Assembly (NCBI RefSeq): GCF_024753255.1
Contig: NZ_JANUHA010000018.1
Span: 1-64,000 of the forward strand
Direction of reading: 5' to 3'
DNA length: 64,000 bases
Origin: Massilia agri
GTDB taxonomy: Bacteria; Pseudomonadota; Gammaproteobacteria; Burkholderiales; Burkholderiaceae_D
The position numbers were made by a program, and so were the translations under genes. Positions 50,088 through 59,481 of this stretch are shown in pieces. The notes below the pieces were generated by a model that worked only from the letters and a program-made list of their open reading frames with translations, was not told where the DNA came from and did not search any database. Numbering within the stretch: position 1 is the first letter of the stretch; each line of letters opens with the position of its first letter.

Positions 50088-52625
50088 ATGAATCAAGAAA
50101 CCAACAATCCTCTCGTGCAATCCTTCCTGCCCTACATGCCGGATGTGATGCAGCGCCAGGTGGCGCTGCATGAACTGCACCAGACCTGGCGCCTGATCGA
50201 GGCGTCCGCAAAAATGAACTGTCCCGTGGAGGCGCGCCTGCTGCTGCCGGCCGTGCTGGCCACCCGCACCGATCTGGTGCAGCTCGAGCGCGACCTGGTC
50301 GCCAATCTGGTCATCGAAAAGGTGCGCCAGGTGCAAAGTGAAGCCGCGACGCGCGCGCAGTATGCGCTCGACCTCCTGGTGCGCAACCTGTTCGAGCGCA
50401 CCGCCGATGTCGGCTTCCTCGCGGCCGACCTCGACCTGTGCCGCTTCGTGTCAGGCCAGTCCACGGACGACGATGCCGCGCGGCGACGCCTGGCCGCCTA
50501 CCGCGACAAGTACACGGTCTACGACGACATCCTGCTCCTCAAGCCTGACGGCTCGGTGCTCGCGCAGGCAGACGCTTCCGGTCGGATCGGGCACAGCAGC
50601 GACCCGCTGATCGCCGCGACGCTGGGCGCCCGGGGCCATGTCGAAACCTTCCGCGCCAGCGACCTGCGTCCCGGCCAGGCACGCGCGCTGCTCTACTCAC
50701 AGGCCATGCGCGAGCCTGGCGGCGCCGTGATCGGCGTACTGGTCCTGAGCTTTCGCTTCGAACATGAGCTGGGCGCGATCTTCAGCGCATACAGCGACCG
50801 CGAGGGACGCGCCAACATGCTGCTGCTCGATGCCGACAACCGTGTCGTCAGCAGCGCCGATCCGCTGTGGATCGCGCCCGGCATGCAGGTGCCGGTCAAT
50901 CTCGATGACGGGACGGCACCGCGCATGTTCGCGGGCCGCGAGTACCTGGTGCGCACCTTCGCCTCGAACGGCTACCAGGGCTATCCGGGCCCGCCCGGCT
51001 GGAAGACGCAGGTGATGGCGCCGCTCGACCTGGCCTTCCGCGGCGCGCGCCAGGAGGCGGCCTCCCAGGTGGCGCCGGGAATGCTGCAAGGGCTGCTGTC
51101 GCATGCCCACACCTTCAACCCGGCGCTGCACGCCCTGATGTCCTCCGTGCTCGGCGCGACCCAGGCCATCAGGCGCATCGTCTGGAACGGCAAGGTCGGC
51201 AGCGTGAAACCGGCCCATGGCGAAACGCGCGACTACAGCCGCCTGAACCCCGTGCTGGACCAGATCACCGAAACAGGAGAGCGCAGCGACGCGGCCTTCT
51301 CGCAATCGATCCAGGGCCTGTACCAGACGGTATTGGCCTCCAGCCTGCAGGCGGCCGCGTTTACCGCCCAGCTGCTGGTCGACATGCTGGACCGCAGTCT
51401 CTACGAGCGCGCCAACGACTGCCGCTGGTGGGCCCTGGCCGGCCAGCTGCGGCAGGCCCTTGCCGGTGGCGACGAACAGGAAAGGACGAATGGCATCGGC
51501 GCCCTGCTCCACCATATCAACGGCCTGTACACGGTCTACGCCCGCCTCTTCGTCTACGACCGCAGCGGCCGCATCGTCGCGGCGACCGGCTCGCAGGATG
51601 TCGTCGGCAGCCAGGTGCCGGGCGAGACCCTGCGCGCCGTGGCGGGCCTGCGCAGCGAGATGGACCATTACGTCGAACCCTTCGGTCCTTCTCCCCTGTA
51701 CGACGGCCGGCCGACTTTCGTCTACCACGCCGCGATCCGCCATCCCGAGCGCGACGCGGCCGTCGTGGGCGGCATCGGCATCGTGTTCGACAGCGCCGTC
51801 GAGCTGCGCAATATGCTGGAAAGCGGCGTCGCCGGGCGCGCGAACATGCACGCCTTCCTGGTCAGCCCGGACGGGCGGGTGCTGTGCGGGACCGATCCTG
51901 CCCATCCACCGGGGAGCGTGCTGCCGCTCGATCGCGAACTGCTCACAGCGGCTTCGCAGCAAGGCCACGACGCGCGCATCGTGGCGCATGGCGGCCAGTA
52001 CTGCGTCGCTGCCTGCGCCCGCGCGCAAGGCTACCGCGAGTTCCGCGCAGTTACCGGGCGCGAGCAGCCGGTGCTGTCGGTGCTGCTGCAGTCCTTCGGG
52101 CCGCTGCGTTCGGCGCAGGAACTCGCGGCGATGGGCGGACAAGCGCGCGTAACCCCGGAGCATGAACATGGCCGCGACTTCGCGCTGTTCCAGGTGGACG
52201 GCGTCCTGATGGCGCTCGATGCCGGCGCGGTCATCGAGGCCGTGCCCTTCGCCCGCGTAAAACGCACCCCCGCCTCCGATAGCGCCCGCATCGGCATGCT
52301 CGATGTCGCCGTCGACAGGGAGCGGCGCCATGTCGTGTGGGTGTTCGACCTGGCGCGCTGGACATCAGGCCATCCCCGGGCGCTGCCCGGCGACGGCCAG
52401 GTCATCCTGGTACACCATGGCGCGACGACGGTCGGCCTGCTGGTGAACGACGTGCATTCGGTGCAGCGCTTCGCCCCGGAAGCGGCGAGTCCGATCGGCA
52501 TGGCGGGAGACGAAACGGGGATTACCGTCGGCCTGATCAAGGCAAATGGCGGCGAGCTCCTGATCCAGGAAATCAGCGTGGAAAAAATCCTGGCGCAGGT
52601 TTGCGCTGCGATGGTCCCGGCCTAG
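50088..52625 (+). CDS. Tandem Cache-like sensor with C-terminal CheW domain
   Basis: 845 residues. Residues about 75-330 and about 430-650 are two related sensor modules, each opening with a similar helix (LLVRNLFERTADVGF and MLDRSLYERANDC). Each contains a Cache/PAS-like part (DILLLKPDGSVLAQADA; RLFVYDRSGRIVAAT). Residues about 694-845 are a CheW domain (RDFALFQVDGVLMALDAG to TVGLLVNDVHSVQRF). I see no transmembrane helix and no chemoreceptor coiled coil. It could couple cytoplasmic ligands to CheA arrays. The start at 50088 fits the sigma-54 promoter. The stop shares CTAG with the convergent gene. Confidence 0.85.
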   Translation: MNQETNNPLVQSFLPYMPDVMQRQVALHELHQTWRLIEASAKMNCPVEARLLLPAVLATRTDLVQLERDLVANLVIEKVRQVQSEAATRAQYALDLLVRNLFERTADVGFLAADLDLCRFVSGQSTDDDAARRRLAAYRDKYTVYDDILLLKPDGSVLAQADASGRIGHSSDPLIAATLGARGHVETFRASDLRPGQARALLYSQAMREPGGAVIGVLVLSFRFEHELGAIFSAYSDREGRANMLLLDADNRVVSSADPLWIAPGMQVPVNLDDGTAPRMFAGREYLVRTFASNGYQGYPGPPGWKTQVMAPLDLAFRGARQEAASQVAPGMLQGLLSHAHTFNPALHALMSSVLGATQAIRRIVWNGKVGSVKPAHGETRDYSRLNPVLDQITETGERSDAAFSQSIQGLYQTVLASSLQAAAFTAQLLVDMLDRSLYERANDCRWWALAGQLRQALAGGDEQERTNGIGALLHHINGLYTVYARLFVYDRSGRIVAATGSQDVVGSQVPGETLRAVAGLRSEMDHYVEPFGPSPLYDGRPTFVYHAAIRHPERDAAVVGGIGIVFDSAVELRNMLESGVAGRANMHAFLVSPDGRVLCGTDPAHPPGSVLPLDRELLTAASQQGHDARIVAHGGQYCVAACARAQGYREFRAVTGREQPVLSVLLQSFGPLRSAQELAAMGGQARVTPEHEHGRDFALFQVDGVLMALDAGAVIEAVPFARVKRTPASDSARIGMLDVAVDRERRHVVWVFDLARWTSGHPRALPGDGQVILVHHGATTVGLLVNDVHSVQRFAPEAASPIGMAGDETGITVGLIKANGGELLIQEISVEKILAQVCAAMVPA

Positions 52626-54064
52626 ATCAGGCCGAGCGTCAGGCCCTTGAGCGTCGCAGCGGTGCGGGTCGAACATTCGAGCTTGCGGAAGATGCTTTCG
52701 ACATGGGTGCGCACGGTCGACGGGCTGATCTGCAGCTCGCGCGCGACTTCCTTGTTGCTTTCGCCGAGGCTGAGCCGGCGCAGCACCGAGGTCTCGCGCT
52801 CGGAGAGCAGGCGCTTGCGCTGTGCCGCCGGCTCCGCCACGTCCAGCCCCTTGCCATCGGCGGCCGTGACGACGGCGTTCACGGCGCTGCCGCAGAAACG
52901 CCCCGCCGCCACGCCTGCCGCGAGCAGCCGCCCCGCCTCCCCGGCATCGCAGGCGGCGCGCCAGGGGCGCGGCATGCACAAGGCCGCATACGCGCTTGCT
53001 GCGGCCAGGATCCGCTGCGGCAGCGTCAGCGTATCGCCTTCAAGATCGCGGTGGTAGCCGCTGCCGTCCAGGCGCTCATACACGTGGGATGCCAGCGTGG
53101 CCTCGGCGCGCAGCGAGGGAATCTGCACGCCGGCGCGCGCCGTCCAGTAAGGCACCAGGCGCACCTTTTCCCAGTCCGCCGTCGTCAGCTTGCCGCTGCG
53201 CTGCCAGACGGCGTTCGGCACGGCGGCACGGCCGATGCCGTGCATCAGGGCGGCGCGGCCCAGGCACTGCTGCTGGCTCGGACTCAGGCCCGCCAGCGCG
53301 GCGGCGCGCTCGGCGAGGTCCGCCACCCTGCGCGAGTAGCCGAGCAACCAGGGCAGCTTCAGTTCGATCATGTCGGCCACGATGGTGAGCGACACGCGTT
53401 CGCCCAGGACCGGCAGAGCCGTCGGACAGGGAGGCGCCTCGACCGCCTCCAGCCACTGGGCGGCATGCGTCGCCTGCAGCCGGACCAGGTCCCCCGGATA
53501 TTTCCGGTCCGCGCGTGCGGCGATCATCCGCAGGGCCTCTTCCAGCCCGTGCGCCCGGGTCAGGATCTCCAGGTCGCTCGCCAGGTTGACGTAGTAGACC
53601 AGGCGCGGGATGTCCGCATCCGTCAGGCGTTCGGGGATGCCGCCACCATCGAAGTGTTCCCACACGCGCCGCAGGCCGACCTCGACTTCCACCGGCAAGC
53701 CCATGGCTTCGGCGATCGCGCCCGACACCTCGCAGTGGATGCGGGCCAGCGGCGCGACGCTGGTGAAGCTCATCTTCGTGCCGGGCGGCAGGGTCTGCGT
53801 GAGCATCGCATCGCGGCCCGCGACGTCGTCGCCCAGCAGGTCGGTGAAGCCGCTCGCGTTGGCGGTGCAGCCCGACCAGCGCAGCAGCGTCACCAGCCGC
53901 ACGTGGGCGCAGGTCCCGGCTGCGGCGCCGTCCTGCAGGGCCAGGCGCTCGGCCAGGGCGGCCGAGCGGATCGACTGGTCGGTGGGCTGGCCCATGCTCA
54001 GGTCGCCCACCATGGCGAGCACCTGGACGGCTTCTTCTACGGTGACGGTGTGGTCGGTGTGCAT
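52622..54064 (-). CDS. HD-GYP-like domain fused to LuxR helix-turn-helix
   Basis: 480 residues. Two HD-GYP-like halves: around 110-150 (WEHFDGGGIPERL) and 235-370 (YSRRVADLAERAAALAGL, HGIGRAAVPNAVW, YERLDGSGYHRDL). Key residues are altered: HD reads HG and the usual paired His before DGSGY is lost, so phosphodiesterase activity is doubtful. The C terminus (about 415-475) is a LuxR domain (LSERETSVLRRLSLGESNKE, SPSTVRTHVESIFRKL). Likely a ligand-sensing regulator. Actinobacterial relatives exist from memory. Confidence 0.85.
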   Translation of the reverse strand: MHTDHTVTVEEAVQVLAMVGDLSMGQPTDQSIRSAALAERLALQDGAAAGTCAHVRLVTLLRWSGCTANASGFTDLLGDDVAGRDAMLTQTLPPGTKMSFTSVAPLARIHCEVSGAIAEAMGLPVEVEVGLRRVWEHFDGGGIPERLTDADIPRLVYYVNLASDLEILTRAHGLEEALRMIAARADRKYPGDLVRLQATHAAQWLEAVEAPPCPTALPVLGERVSLTIVADMIELKLPWLLGYSRRVADLAERAAALAGLSPSQQQCLGRAALMHGIGRAAVPNAVWQRSGKLTTADWEKVRLVPYWTARAGVQIPSLRAEATLASHVYERLDGSGYHRDLEGDTLTLPQRILAAASAYAALCMPRPWRAACDAGEAGRLLAAGVAAGRFCGSAVNAVVTAADGKGLDVAEPAAQRKRLLSERETSVLRRLSLGESNKEVARELQISPSTVRTHVESIFRKLECSTRTAATLKGLTLGLI

Positions 54065-54085
54065 CCCCGAACTGTAGCGTATTCT

Positions 54086-55699
54086 CTAGACGCCATGTGC
54101 GGACTTGATGAGCTCCGCCGCCCTTTCGCCGATGACGACGCAGGGCGCCATGGTATTGCCCGTCGTGATGCGGGACATGATCGAAGCATCCGCGATGCGC
54201 AGGCCCTTGACGCCATAGACCCGCAGCTTCGCGTCCACCACGGACATCGCGTCGCGCCCCATCTTGGCCGTGCACGACTGGTGCCAGTAGGTGACGGCGC
54301 CGTCGCGGATGTACGCTTCCATCTCTTCGCGATTCAGCTTGCCGGGCATGCTCTCGCCCTTCACCAGTCGCCCGAAGGCGCCGGCGTTGCCCAGCGCGCG
54401 GCAAAGATCGATATTGGCCAGTGCAGCGCGCATGTCGTCCGGATCGGACAGGGTGTTGGCCCGGATGATCATGGCGTCGTTCACCTCGGGACCCGACAGG
54501 AGCAACTCGCCACGGCTCTTCGGGTGTGCGAGTCCCGCGAACATGGTCCAGCCGTGCTCGGGCACGCCGCGCGCCGCGTTCTCCGCGCTCGGCACCGGGA
54601 ACTCGACCTGGCAATGCAGCATGTCGGGGGCGTCGAGGCCCGGGTCGCTCTTCCAGTACAAGGTCGCCTCCGAACCGCCGTTGCCAACCTGCTGCGGTTC
54701 GGCGTATTCCCAGATGCAGCCGAAGGAGACGTGGTCCTGGTGGTTCTGGCCGACGCCCGGCAGGTGCTGGCGCACGGAGATGCCGTGGCGCTGCAGCTCC
54801 TTCTCCGGTCCGATCCCGGACTGCATCAGGACCTTCGGCGTGTTCACGGCGCCCAGGGACAGGATCACTTCTTTCGCAGCATTGAACTGCCGCTTGCGGC
54901 CGCCGACAATGACCTCGACGCCGGTCACGGTGCTCTCCTCGAAGACCAGCTTCGAGACCAGGGCATCGGTGAGCACCGTCAGGTTCTCCTGCGCCATCCG
55001 CGGGTAGGTGTAGGAGCGGAAGACCGACAGGCGCTTGCCGTCGCGGATGCGCAGGTCGTTGATCGCGGCGCCGCCATCGCCTTCCATCATCGCGCCGTTC
55101 GGACTGTCAAAGGTCGGGATGCCTAGCGAGCGCGCGGCTTCCAGCATGAGGGTGGCTGTCGGCTGCGGATCGCGGGCCGGCGCCACATAGACGGGGCCGC
55201 CCTTCCCGCGCCGCTCCGGATCCGCCGGGCCGTGCCAGTCTTCGATGCGGCGGTAGATCTGCAGTACGGATTCGTAGTTCCAGGCCTCGTCGCCCGCCTC
55301 CGCTGCGAAATGGTTCCAGTCGCTGCGGTGGCCGCGCGCCCAGACCATCACGTTGATGCTCGAGCCGCCGCCCAGCACCTTGCCCATGTTCATGGGGATG
55401 GACCGGCCGTTCAGGTGGGCGTTCGGCTCCGCCATGAAGCCCCAGTCGCGTTCCGTGCCCAGGTTGAGCGGCCACTGCGCCGGTTCGATGACGCTCGCGG
55501 CTTCGTCGCTGCCGCCCGCTTCGAGCAGCAGGACGTGTACCTCGGGGTTCTCGGCCAGCCGGGCCGCGACGACGGAGCCCGAGGAGCCGGCGCCGCAGAC
55601 GATGAAGTCGTAGTGGCTGCGCAGGCTGGCGTGCCGTGCGGCCTGGTTGCGGCGGACCGCGTCCGCGAGATCGTGTTCGGAATGGTAAGGGTTGTTCAT
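54086..55699 (-). CDS. GMC-family oxidoreductase (choline-dehydrogenase-like)
   Basis: 537 residues. FAD-binding GAGSSGSVVAARLAE (about 36-50), LLLEAGGSD, GGGSSINVMVWARGH, and the C-terminal catalytic His in TYWHQSCTAKMG (about 470-481) and GLRIADASIMSRITTGNTMAP. An alcohol dehydrogenase linked to FAD. Third gene of the operon NTF2-SDR-GMC, divergent from a LysR gene that probably controls it. Confidence 0.92.
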   Translation of the reverse strand: MNNPYHSEHDLADAVRRNQAARHASLRSHYDFIVCGAGSSGSVVAARLAENPEVHVLLLEAGGSDEAASVIEPAQWPLNLGTERDWGFMAEPNAHLNGRSIPMNMGKVLGGGSSINVMVWARGHRSDWNHFAAEAGDEAWNYESVLQIYRRIEDWHGPADPERRGKGGPVYVAPARDPQPTATLMLEAARSLGIPTFDSPNGAMMEGDGGAAINDLRIRDGKRLSVFRSYTYPRMAQENLTVLTDALVSKLVFEESTVTGVEVIVGGRKRQFNAAKEVILSLGAVNTPKVLMQSGIGPEKELQRHGISVRQHLPGVGQNHQDHVSFGCIWEYAEPQQVGNGGSEATLYWKSDPGLDAPDMLHCQVEFPVPSAENAARGVPEHGWTMFAGLAHPKSRGELLLSGPEVNDAMIIRANTLSDPDDMRAALANIDLCRALGNAGAFGRLVKGESMPGKLNREEMEAYIRDGAVTYWHQSCTAKMGRDAMSVVDAKLRVYGVKGLRIADASIMSRITTGNTMAPCVVIGERAAELIKSAHGV

Positions 55700-55726
55700 G
55701 GTCGGATACCTGCAAGTGAAGACTGC

Positions 55727-56506
55727 CTAGACAGTCGGGATGGTGCCGCCGTCGATCACGTACTCGGCCCCATGGACCGAGGCCGCCAGCGGCGACAGGA
55801 GAAAAGCGACCAGCTCGGCGACCTCTTCCGGCCTGCCAGGGCGGCCGATCGGAATGCCGCCCAGCGAAGCCATTACCTGCTGCCTGGCCTCGTCGGCGCT
55901 GCCGCCGCCGTGCTGCGCCAGGCGCTCGATGAAGGCCTGCGCCGCGGTGGTTTCGATGAAGCCGGGCGCCACGCTGTTCACGCGGATGCCCTGGGGGCCG
56001 AATTCGTTGGCCAGCGATTTGCTGTAGTTGCTGATCGCCGCCTTGGCCGCGGCATAGGCGACGGTCGATTCGAACAGCGGCAGACGCCGCTGGATCGAGG
56101 TGATGTGGACGATGGCGCCGCTACCGCGTTCCAGCATCGCGGGCAGGAAGGCGCGGTCCAGGCGCACGGCGGACATCAGGTTGGCCTGCAGCGCCGCGTC
56201 CCACAGCGCGTCGGTCAGCGCCAGCGCGCCGCCGCCCGGCGCCGACGAGCCGCCCACGTTATTCACCAGGAAGTCGAGGTGGCCGAATTCGCGCCGCACC
56301 ACGTCGGTGACATGGGCCGCGCCCGCGCTCGTCGCCACGTCCGCTTCGATGTAGCGCACCCCGGGCAGCGGGGCTTCCGGCGCGTGGCGGGCGGTCGCGA
56401 TCACGACTGCGCCGTCCCGTGCCAGCCGGCGCACGGTGGCCTCGCCCATGCCCTTGGTGCCGCCGGTGACGAGGGCGTGCTTGCCCTGGAAGGAATAGGC
56501 GCTCAT
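55727..56506 (-). CDS. SDR-family oxidoreductase
   Basis: 259 residues. Nucleotide-binding TGGTKGMGEA (about 14-23), NNVGGSS (about 87-93), catalytic Ser in HITSIQRR and YAAAK (about 154-158). The second gene of the operon; its ATG overlaps the stop of the NTF2 gene by ATGA. Together with the GMC oxidoreductase it suggests oxidation of an alcohol or hydroxy-compound. Confidence 0.9.
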   Translation of the reverse strand: MSAYSFQGKHALVTGGTKGMGEATVRRLARDGAVVIATARHAPEAPLPGVRYIEADVATSAGAAHVTDVVRREFGHLDFLVNNVGGSSAPGGGALALTDALWDAALQANLMSAVRLDRAFLPAMLERGSGAIVHITSIQRRLPLFESTVAYAAAKAAISNYSKSLANEFGPQGIRVNSVAPGFIETTAAQAFIERLAQHGGGSADEARQQVMASLGGIPIGRPGRPEEVAELVAFLLSPLAASVHGAEYVIDGGTIPTV

Positions 56507-56829
56507 GCCGTCACCTCCAGCGACTGGATGCCACCGCCCTGCAGCAGGAAGTGGAAGTCGAGCGCGATCGGGCTGCCCGGGAAGGTGCCGCGCACGGTGG
56601 CGCGGACGACGTGCGCGTCGCCCGCCTGGACCATGCCGGTCGGTTCCATCGTGGACTGGTAGCGGGCGACATAGTCGCTGGCCCAGGCGGCGATCTCTTC
56701 ACGGCCGCTGCGCAGGTGGCCTTCGTCGAAGACCTTGGCATCTGGGTTGAAAGCGGCCGCGATACGCTGCGGATCCATGGCGTTGTTGGCGTCGACGAAG
56801 TTGGCGATCGCTTGAGGCAGTGTGTTCAT
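56503..56829 (-). CDS. NTF2/SnoaL-like small protein
   Basis: 108 residues, alpha+beta fold of the SnoaL/nuclear-transport-factor-2 group (AIANFVDANNAMDPQRIAAAF, DAKVFDEGHLRSGREEI). Such proteins act as isomerases or cyclases or only bind small molecules. The ATG at 56829 is preferred; the longer frame starts at 56907 within the promoter gap. First gene of the operon. Confidence 0.85.
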   Translation of the reverse strand: MNTLPQAIANFVDANNAMDPQRIAAAFNPDAKVFDEGHLRSGREEIAAWASDYVARYQSTMEPTGMVQAGDAHVVRATVRGTFPGSPIALDFHFLLQGGGIQSLEVTA

Positions 56830-56873
56830 GTCAGTCTCCAAAAAAGGTGTGAAGCCAGTGTAGGTTCTGGCAT

Positions 56874-56909
56874 CATTGCGAAAAAGCACCATAATGGACA
56901 TGCGCAATG
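56874..56909. promoter_or_regulatory. Candidate LysR-type operator in divergent gap
   Basis: CATTGCG (56874-56880) and CGCAATG (56903-56909) form a 7-bp inverted repeat with 22 bp between, in the 105-bp space between the NTF2 operon and the LysR gene. Inferred binding region. Confidence 0.4.
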
Positions 56910-56934
56910 AACCAACAGTTCACAATCAGATAAG

Positions 56935-57855
56935 ATGAGCTCGCTCGACCTCATCCGCCTGTTCCTTGCCGTTGCCGAGGAGCGCAGCTTCACCCTGGCC
57001 GCCCGGCGCCTGAACATCACGCCGACGGCGGTCAGCAAGGGCGTACGCGCGCTGGAAAAGCAGCACCGCGTCGCTCTTTTTGTGCGCACCACCCGCAGCG
57101 TCGCGCTGACCGAAGCGGGAGCGAGCCTGCAAGCCGCCATCAAGCCCGCGGTCGGCCAGATCGACGACGCTTTCAGCGAGCTGTCGCGCCACCAGAGCCG
57201 CCCCTCGGGCCACCTGCGCATCACCGCCCCGCGCACCTTCGGCTTCCTCGTGGCGCGTCACCTGGTGCCGCGCATGCGCGCCGCTTACCCCGACGTCAAG
57301 GTCGACCTGTCGCTCGACGACGGCCTGGCCGACCTGGTGACGGAGGGCCTGGACGCCGGCATCCGGCTGGGACAGGCGATCGCGCAGGACATGGTGGCCA
57401 TCCGTCTCAGCCAGCCCCTGTCATGGTCGCTGGTCGCGTCGTCCGCTTATCTCGCCAAGGCGGACAGCCTCGAACGCCCGCAAGACCTGCTGCGGCACCA
57501 GGCGCTGCGCTACCGCTTCACCACCGCGAGCCGCCTGCCGCCATGGCGCCTGACCGGGCCGGACGGTGAACTGCTGCTCGACATCGATGCCCACCTCACC
57601 GCCAACGACACACAGATGCTCGCCGAATGGGCGCGCCAGGGACTGGGGATCGCCTATCTGCCGGACCTGGAGGTCAAGGAGGACGTGGACGCCGGACGGC
57701 TGGTGCGGGTACTGACCCGATTCGTGCCCGAGACCTCTGGCCTGTTCCTCTACTTCCCGATGCGCACCCAGCACCAGCCGAAGATGCGCGCGCTGATCGA
57801 GCAGGTTTCCCTGCTCGCCGGCGAGGGCGCCTTCGACATCCGCTGCGAGGGCTAG
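56935..57855 (+). CDS. LysR-family transcriptional regulator
   Basis: 306 residues. N-terminal helix-turn-helix (FTLAARRLNITPTAVSKGVRALE), then an effector domain with GHLRITAPRTFGFLVARHLVP and GLGIAYLPDLEVKED. Divergent from the NTF2-SDR-GMC operon, the classical position of a LysR activator of its neighbour. Stop 7 bp before the convergent hydrolase stop. Confidence 0.92.
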   Translation: MSSLDLIRLFLAVAEERSFTLAARRLNITPTAVSKGVRALEKQHRVALFVRTTRSVALTEAGASLQAAIKPAVGQIDDAFSELSRHQSRPSGHLRITAPRTFGFLVARHLVPRMRAAYPDVKVDLSLDDGLADLVTEGLDAGIRLGQAIAQDMVAIRLSQPLSWSLVASSAYLAKADSLERPQDLLRHQALRYRFTTASRLPPWRLTGPDGELLLDIDAHLTANDTQMLAEWARQGLGIAYLPDLEVKEDVDAGRLVRVLTRFVPETSGLFLYFPMRTQHQPKMRALIEQVSLLAGEGAFDIRCEG

Positions 57856-57861
57856 CCAGGC

Positions 57862-58644
57862 TTACCTGGTCGCGGCAACCGCGTCGAGGATGACCTTGGC
57901 GACATCGGCGGGGCGCGACTGCTGCGGCACGTGGCTGGCCTGCAGTTCGGTGGTCCTGGCGTTGATCTTCTTCGCCATCGCACGCAGCAGGCCAGGATCG
58001 ATCATGCGGTCGCGTGCGCTGACGATGAACCAGGAAGGCTTGGTGGTCCAGGCGGCGCTCGTCACCTTGTCGGCGAAGGCCTTGGCCTGGATCGGACCCT
58101 GGGTCGCGGTCATGACGGCAGCCTGCGCGGCCGGCACATCCTGGGCGAAGTCTTCGCGCATCGCGGCTTCCGGCAGGCTCAGGAAGCCTTCCGCATCGGC
58201 GACGAAGCGCTTGCTGCCCGGAGCTGCGGGGTAGCCCTCGCCTGTTTCAGCGGTCGACTTGCCGGCGTCCGGCGCGAAGGCGGCGACGTAGACCAGGCTG
58301 GCGACCTTGTCGTGCTGGCCGGCGTCGGTGATCACGGTGCCGCCCCAGGAGTGGCCGACCAGCACGACCTTGCCCGGCTGGGCCGCGATGGCGCGGCGGG
58401 TGGCGGCGACGTCGTCGGCCAGGGAAGTGAGCGGGTTCTGGACGGCGGTGACCTTCACACCCTTGGCCTGCAGGATCGGGATGACCTTGGACCAGTCGGA
58501 GCCGTCGGCGAAGGCGCCGTGGACGATAACGACGGAGGGCTTGGCGTTGGGGTCGGCAGTTGCGGCGCTTGCGGCCTGGGTGCAGATGGCGGCGAAGGCG
58601 GCGGCAGCGGCGATCAGGCGGAGCGAAGTCTGGATGGTGGTCAT
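57862..58644 (-). CDS. Exported alpha/beta hydrolase
   Basis: 260 residues. Signal peptide (1-27, cleavage near ASAA). The nucleophile elbow is GHSWGG (about 104-109), preceded by VIVHGAFADGSDW, which forms the oxyanion hole. The acid in FIVSARDRMIDP and His in LQASHVPQQSRP complete a triad. Similar secreted esterases of unknown substrate are common in soil proteobacteria. Confidence 0.87.
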   Translation of the reverse strand: MTTIQTSLRLIAAAAAFAAICTQAASAATADPNAKPSVVIVHGAFADGSDWSKVIPILQAKGVKVTAVQNPLTSLADDVAATRRAIAAQPGKVVLVGHSWGGTVITDAGQHDKVASLVYVAAFAPDAGKSTAETGEGYPAAPGSKRFVADAEGFLSLPEAAMREDFAQDVPAAQAAVMTATQGPIQAKAFADKVTSAAWTTKPSWFIVSARDRMIDPGLLRAMAKKINARTTELQASHVPQQSRPADVAKVILDAVAATR

Positions 58645-58806
58645 GGCGTTCTCCTCGGGTGTGGTGGGTTAGTGAAGCCAGTGTAGGGAGAACGTTGTCT
58701 GGACGGTATCGGTCGAATAACCGATAGAAGGTCGCGCACGATTGCCAACCGGACAGCTGAGTCCATGGAGGTTTGCTAGTATTGCTTTTTTGATTGGAGG
58801 CAACAA

Positions 58807-59481
58807 TTGGCCATCACCGCAACTGCCCCGGGCGTCTCTGCCAGCATTACCGCACGGCGGCCCTCCTGGGCCGACATGAGCAAGCACTATCCGGACAAGA
58901 GCGTCGAGACCCCGATCCTGTACGACAGCAAAATCGGCGGCAAATTCAAGGGCCTGTACAAGCACCCGGCATACCAGAACACCTGCGCCGTGCGCATGTC
59001 GTATGCGCTCAACCGCAGTGGGCTGAAGATGGGCTCTGCTCCCAGCAGCGGCGGGACCGTCGAAGGCGGTGACGGCTACGTGTACTGGATCCGGGTAACG
59101 GACCTGAAGGCGCACCTGGCCAAGCAGTTCAAGGGCGCAGACGAAGAACTGACCCTGGCCACCATCCCGGCATCCATGATGAAGGACGTACCTGCGATGC
59201 AGGAAAAGTACAAGGAGCGCCGCGCTCTGGCGCAGGCATGGCTTGACACCAAACTGGCAGGACGGAGCGGCATTGTCGTGTTCAACGTGACCGGCTGGGG
59301 CGATGCATCGGGACACTTCACGCTGTGGGACGGCAAGGCGAAATCGTTGGCATACGCGACGGGGCACGATAGCTCCGCCAACAATACCTACTATTTCTGG
59401 CTGACCCAGCTCCAGGAGGATGAGAACGGCAAGCAGTGGCTCGTCCAGGTATCCTCGATCAAGTTCTGGGAGTTGAAATGA
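58807..59481 (+). CDS. tae4: Type VI secretion amidase effector Tae4
   Basis: 224 residues. The Tae4 cysteine-peptidase signatures are present: Cys60 in NTCAVRMSYALN and His170 in GWGDASGHFTLWDG. Tae4 enzymes cut the D-Glu-mDAP bond of peptidoglycan in rival cells. Start is TTG at 58807 after a good GGAGG (58796-58800). The effector is followed by its presumptive immunity gene (ATG overlapping the TGA) and a PAAR gene. Confidence 0.93.
   Translation: MAITATAPGVSASITARRPSWADMSKHYPDKSVETPILYDSKIGGKFKGLYKHPAYQNTCAVRMSYALNRSGLKMGSAPSSGGTVEGGDGYVYWIRVTDLKAHLAKQFKGADEELTLATIPASMMKDVPAMQEKYKERRALAQAWLDTKLAGRSGIVVFNVTGWGDASGHFTLWDGKAKSLAYATGHDSSANNTYYFWLTQLQEDENGKQWLVQVSSIKFWELK

Noticed and set aside
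50088-52625. Calling the sensor-CheW protein a methyl-accepting chemotaxis receptor
   Set aside because: No membrane helices, HAMP or signalling coiled coil are visible.
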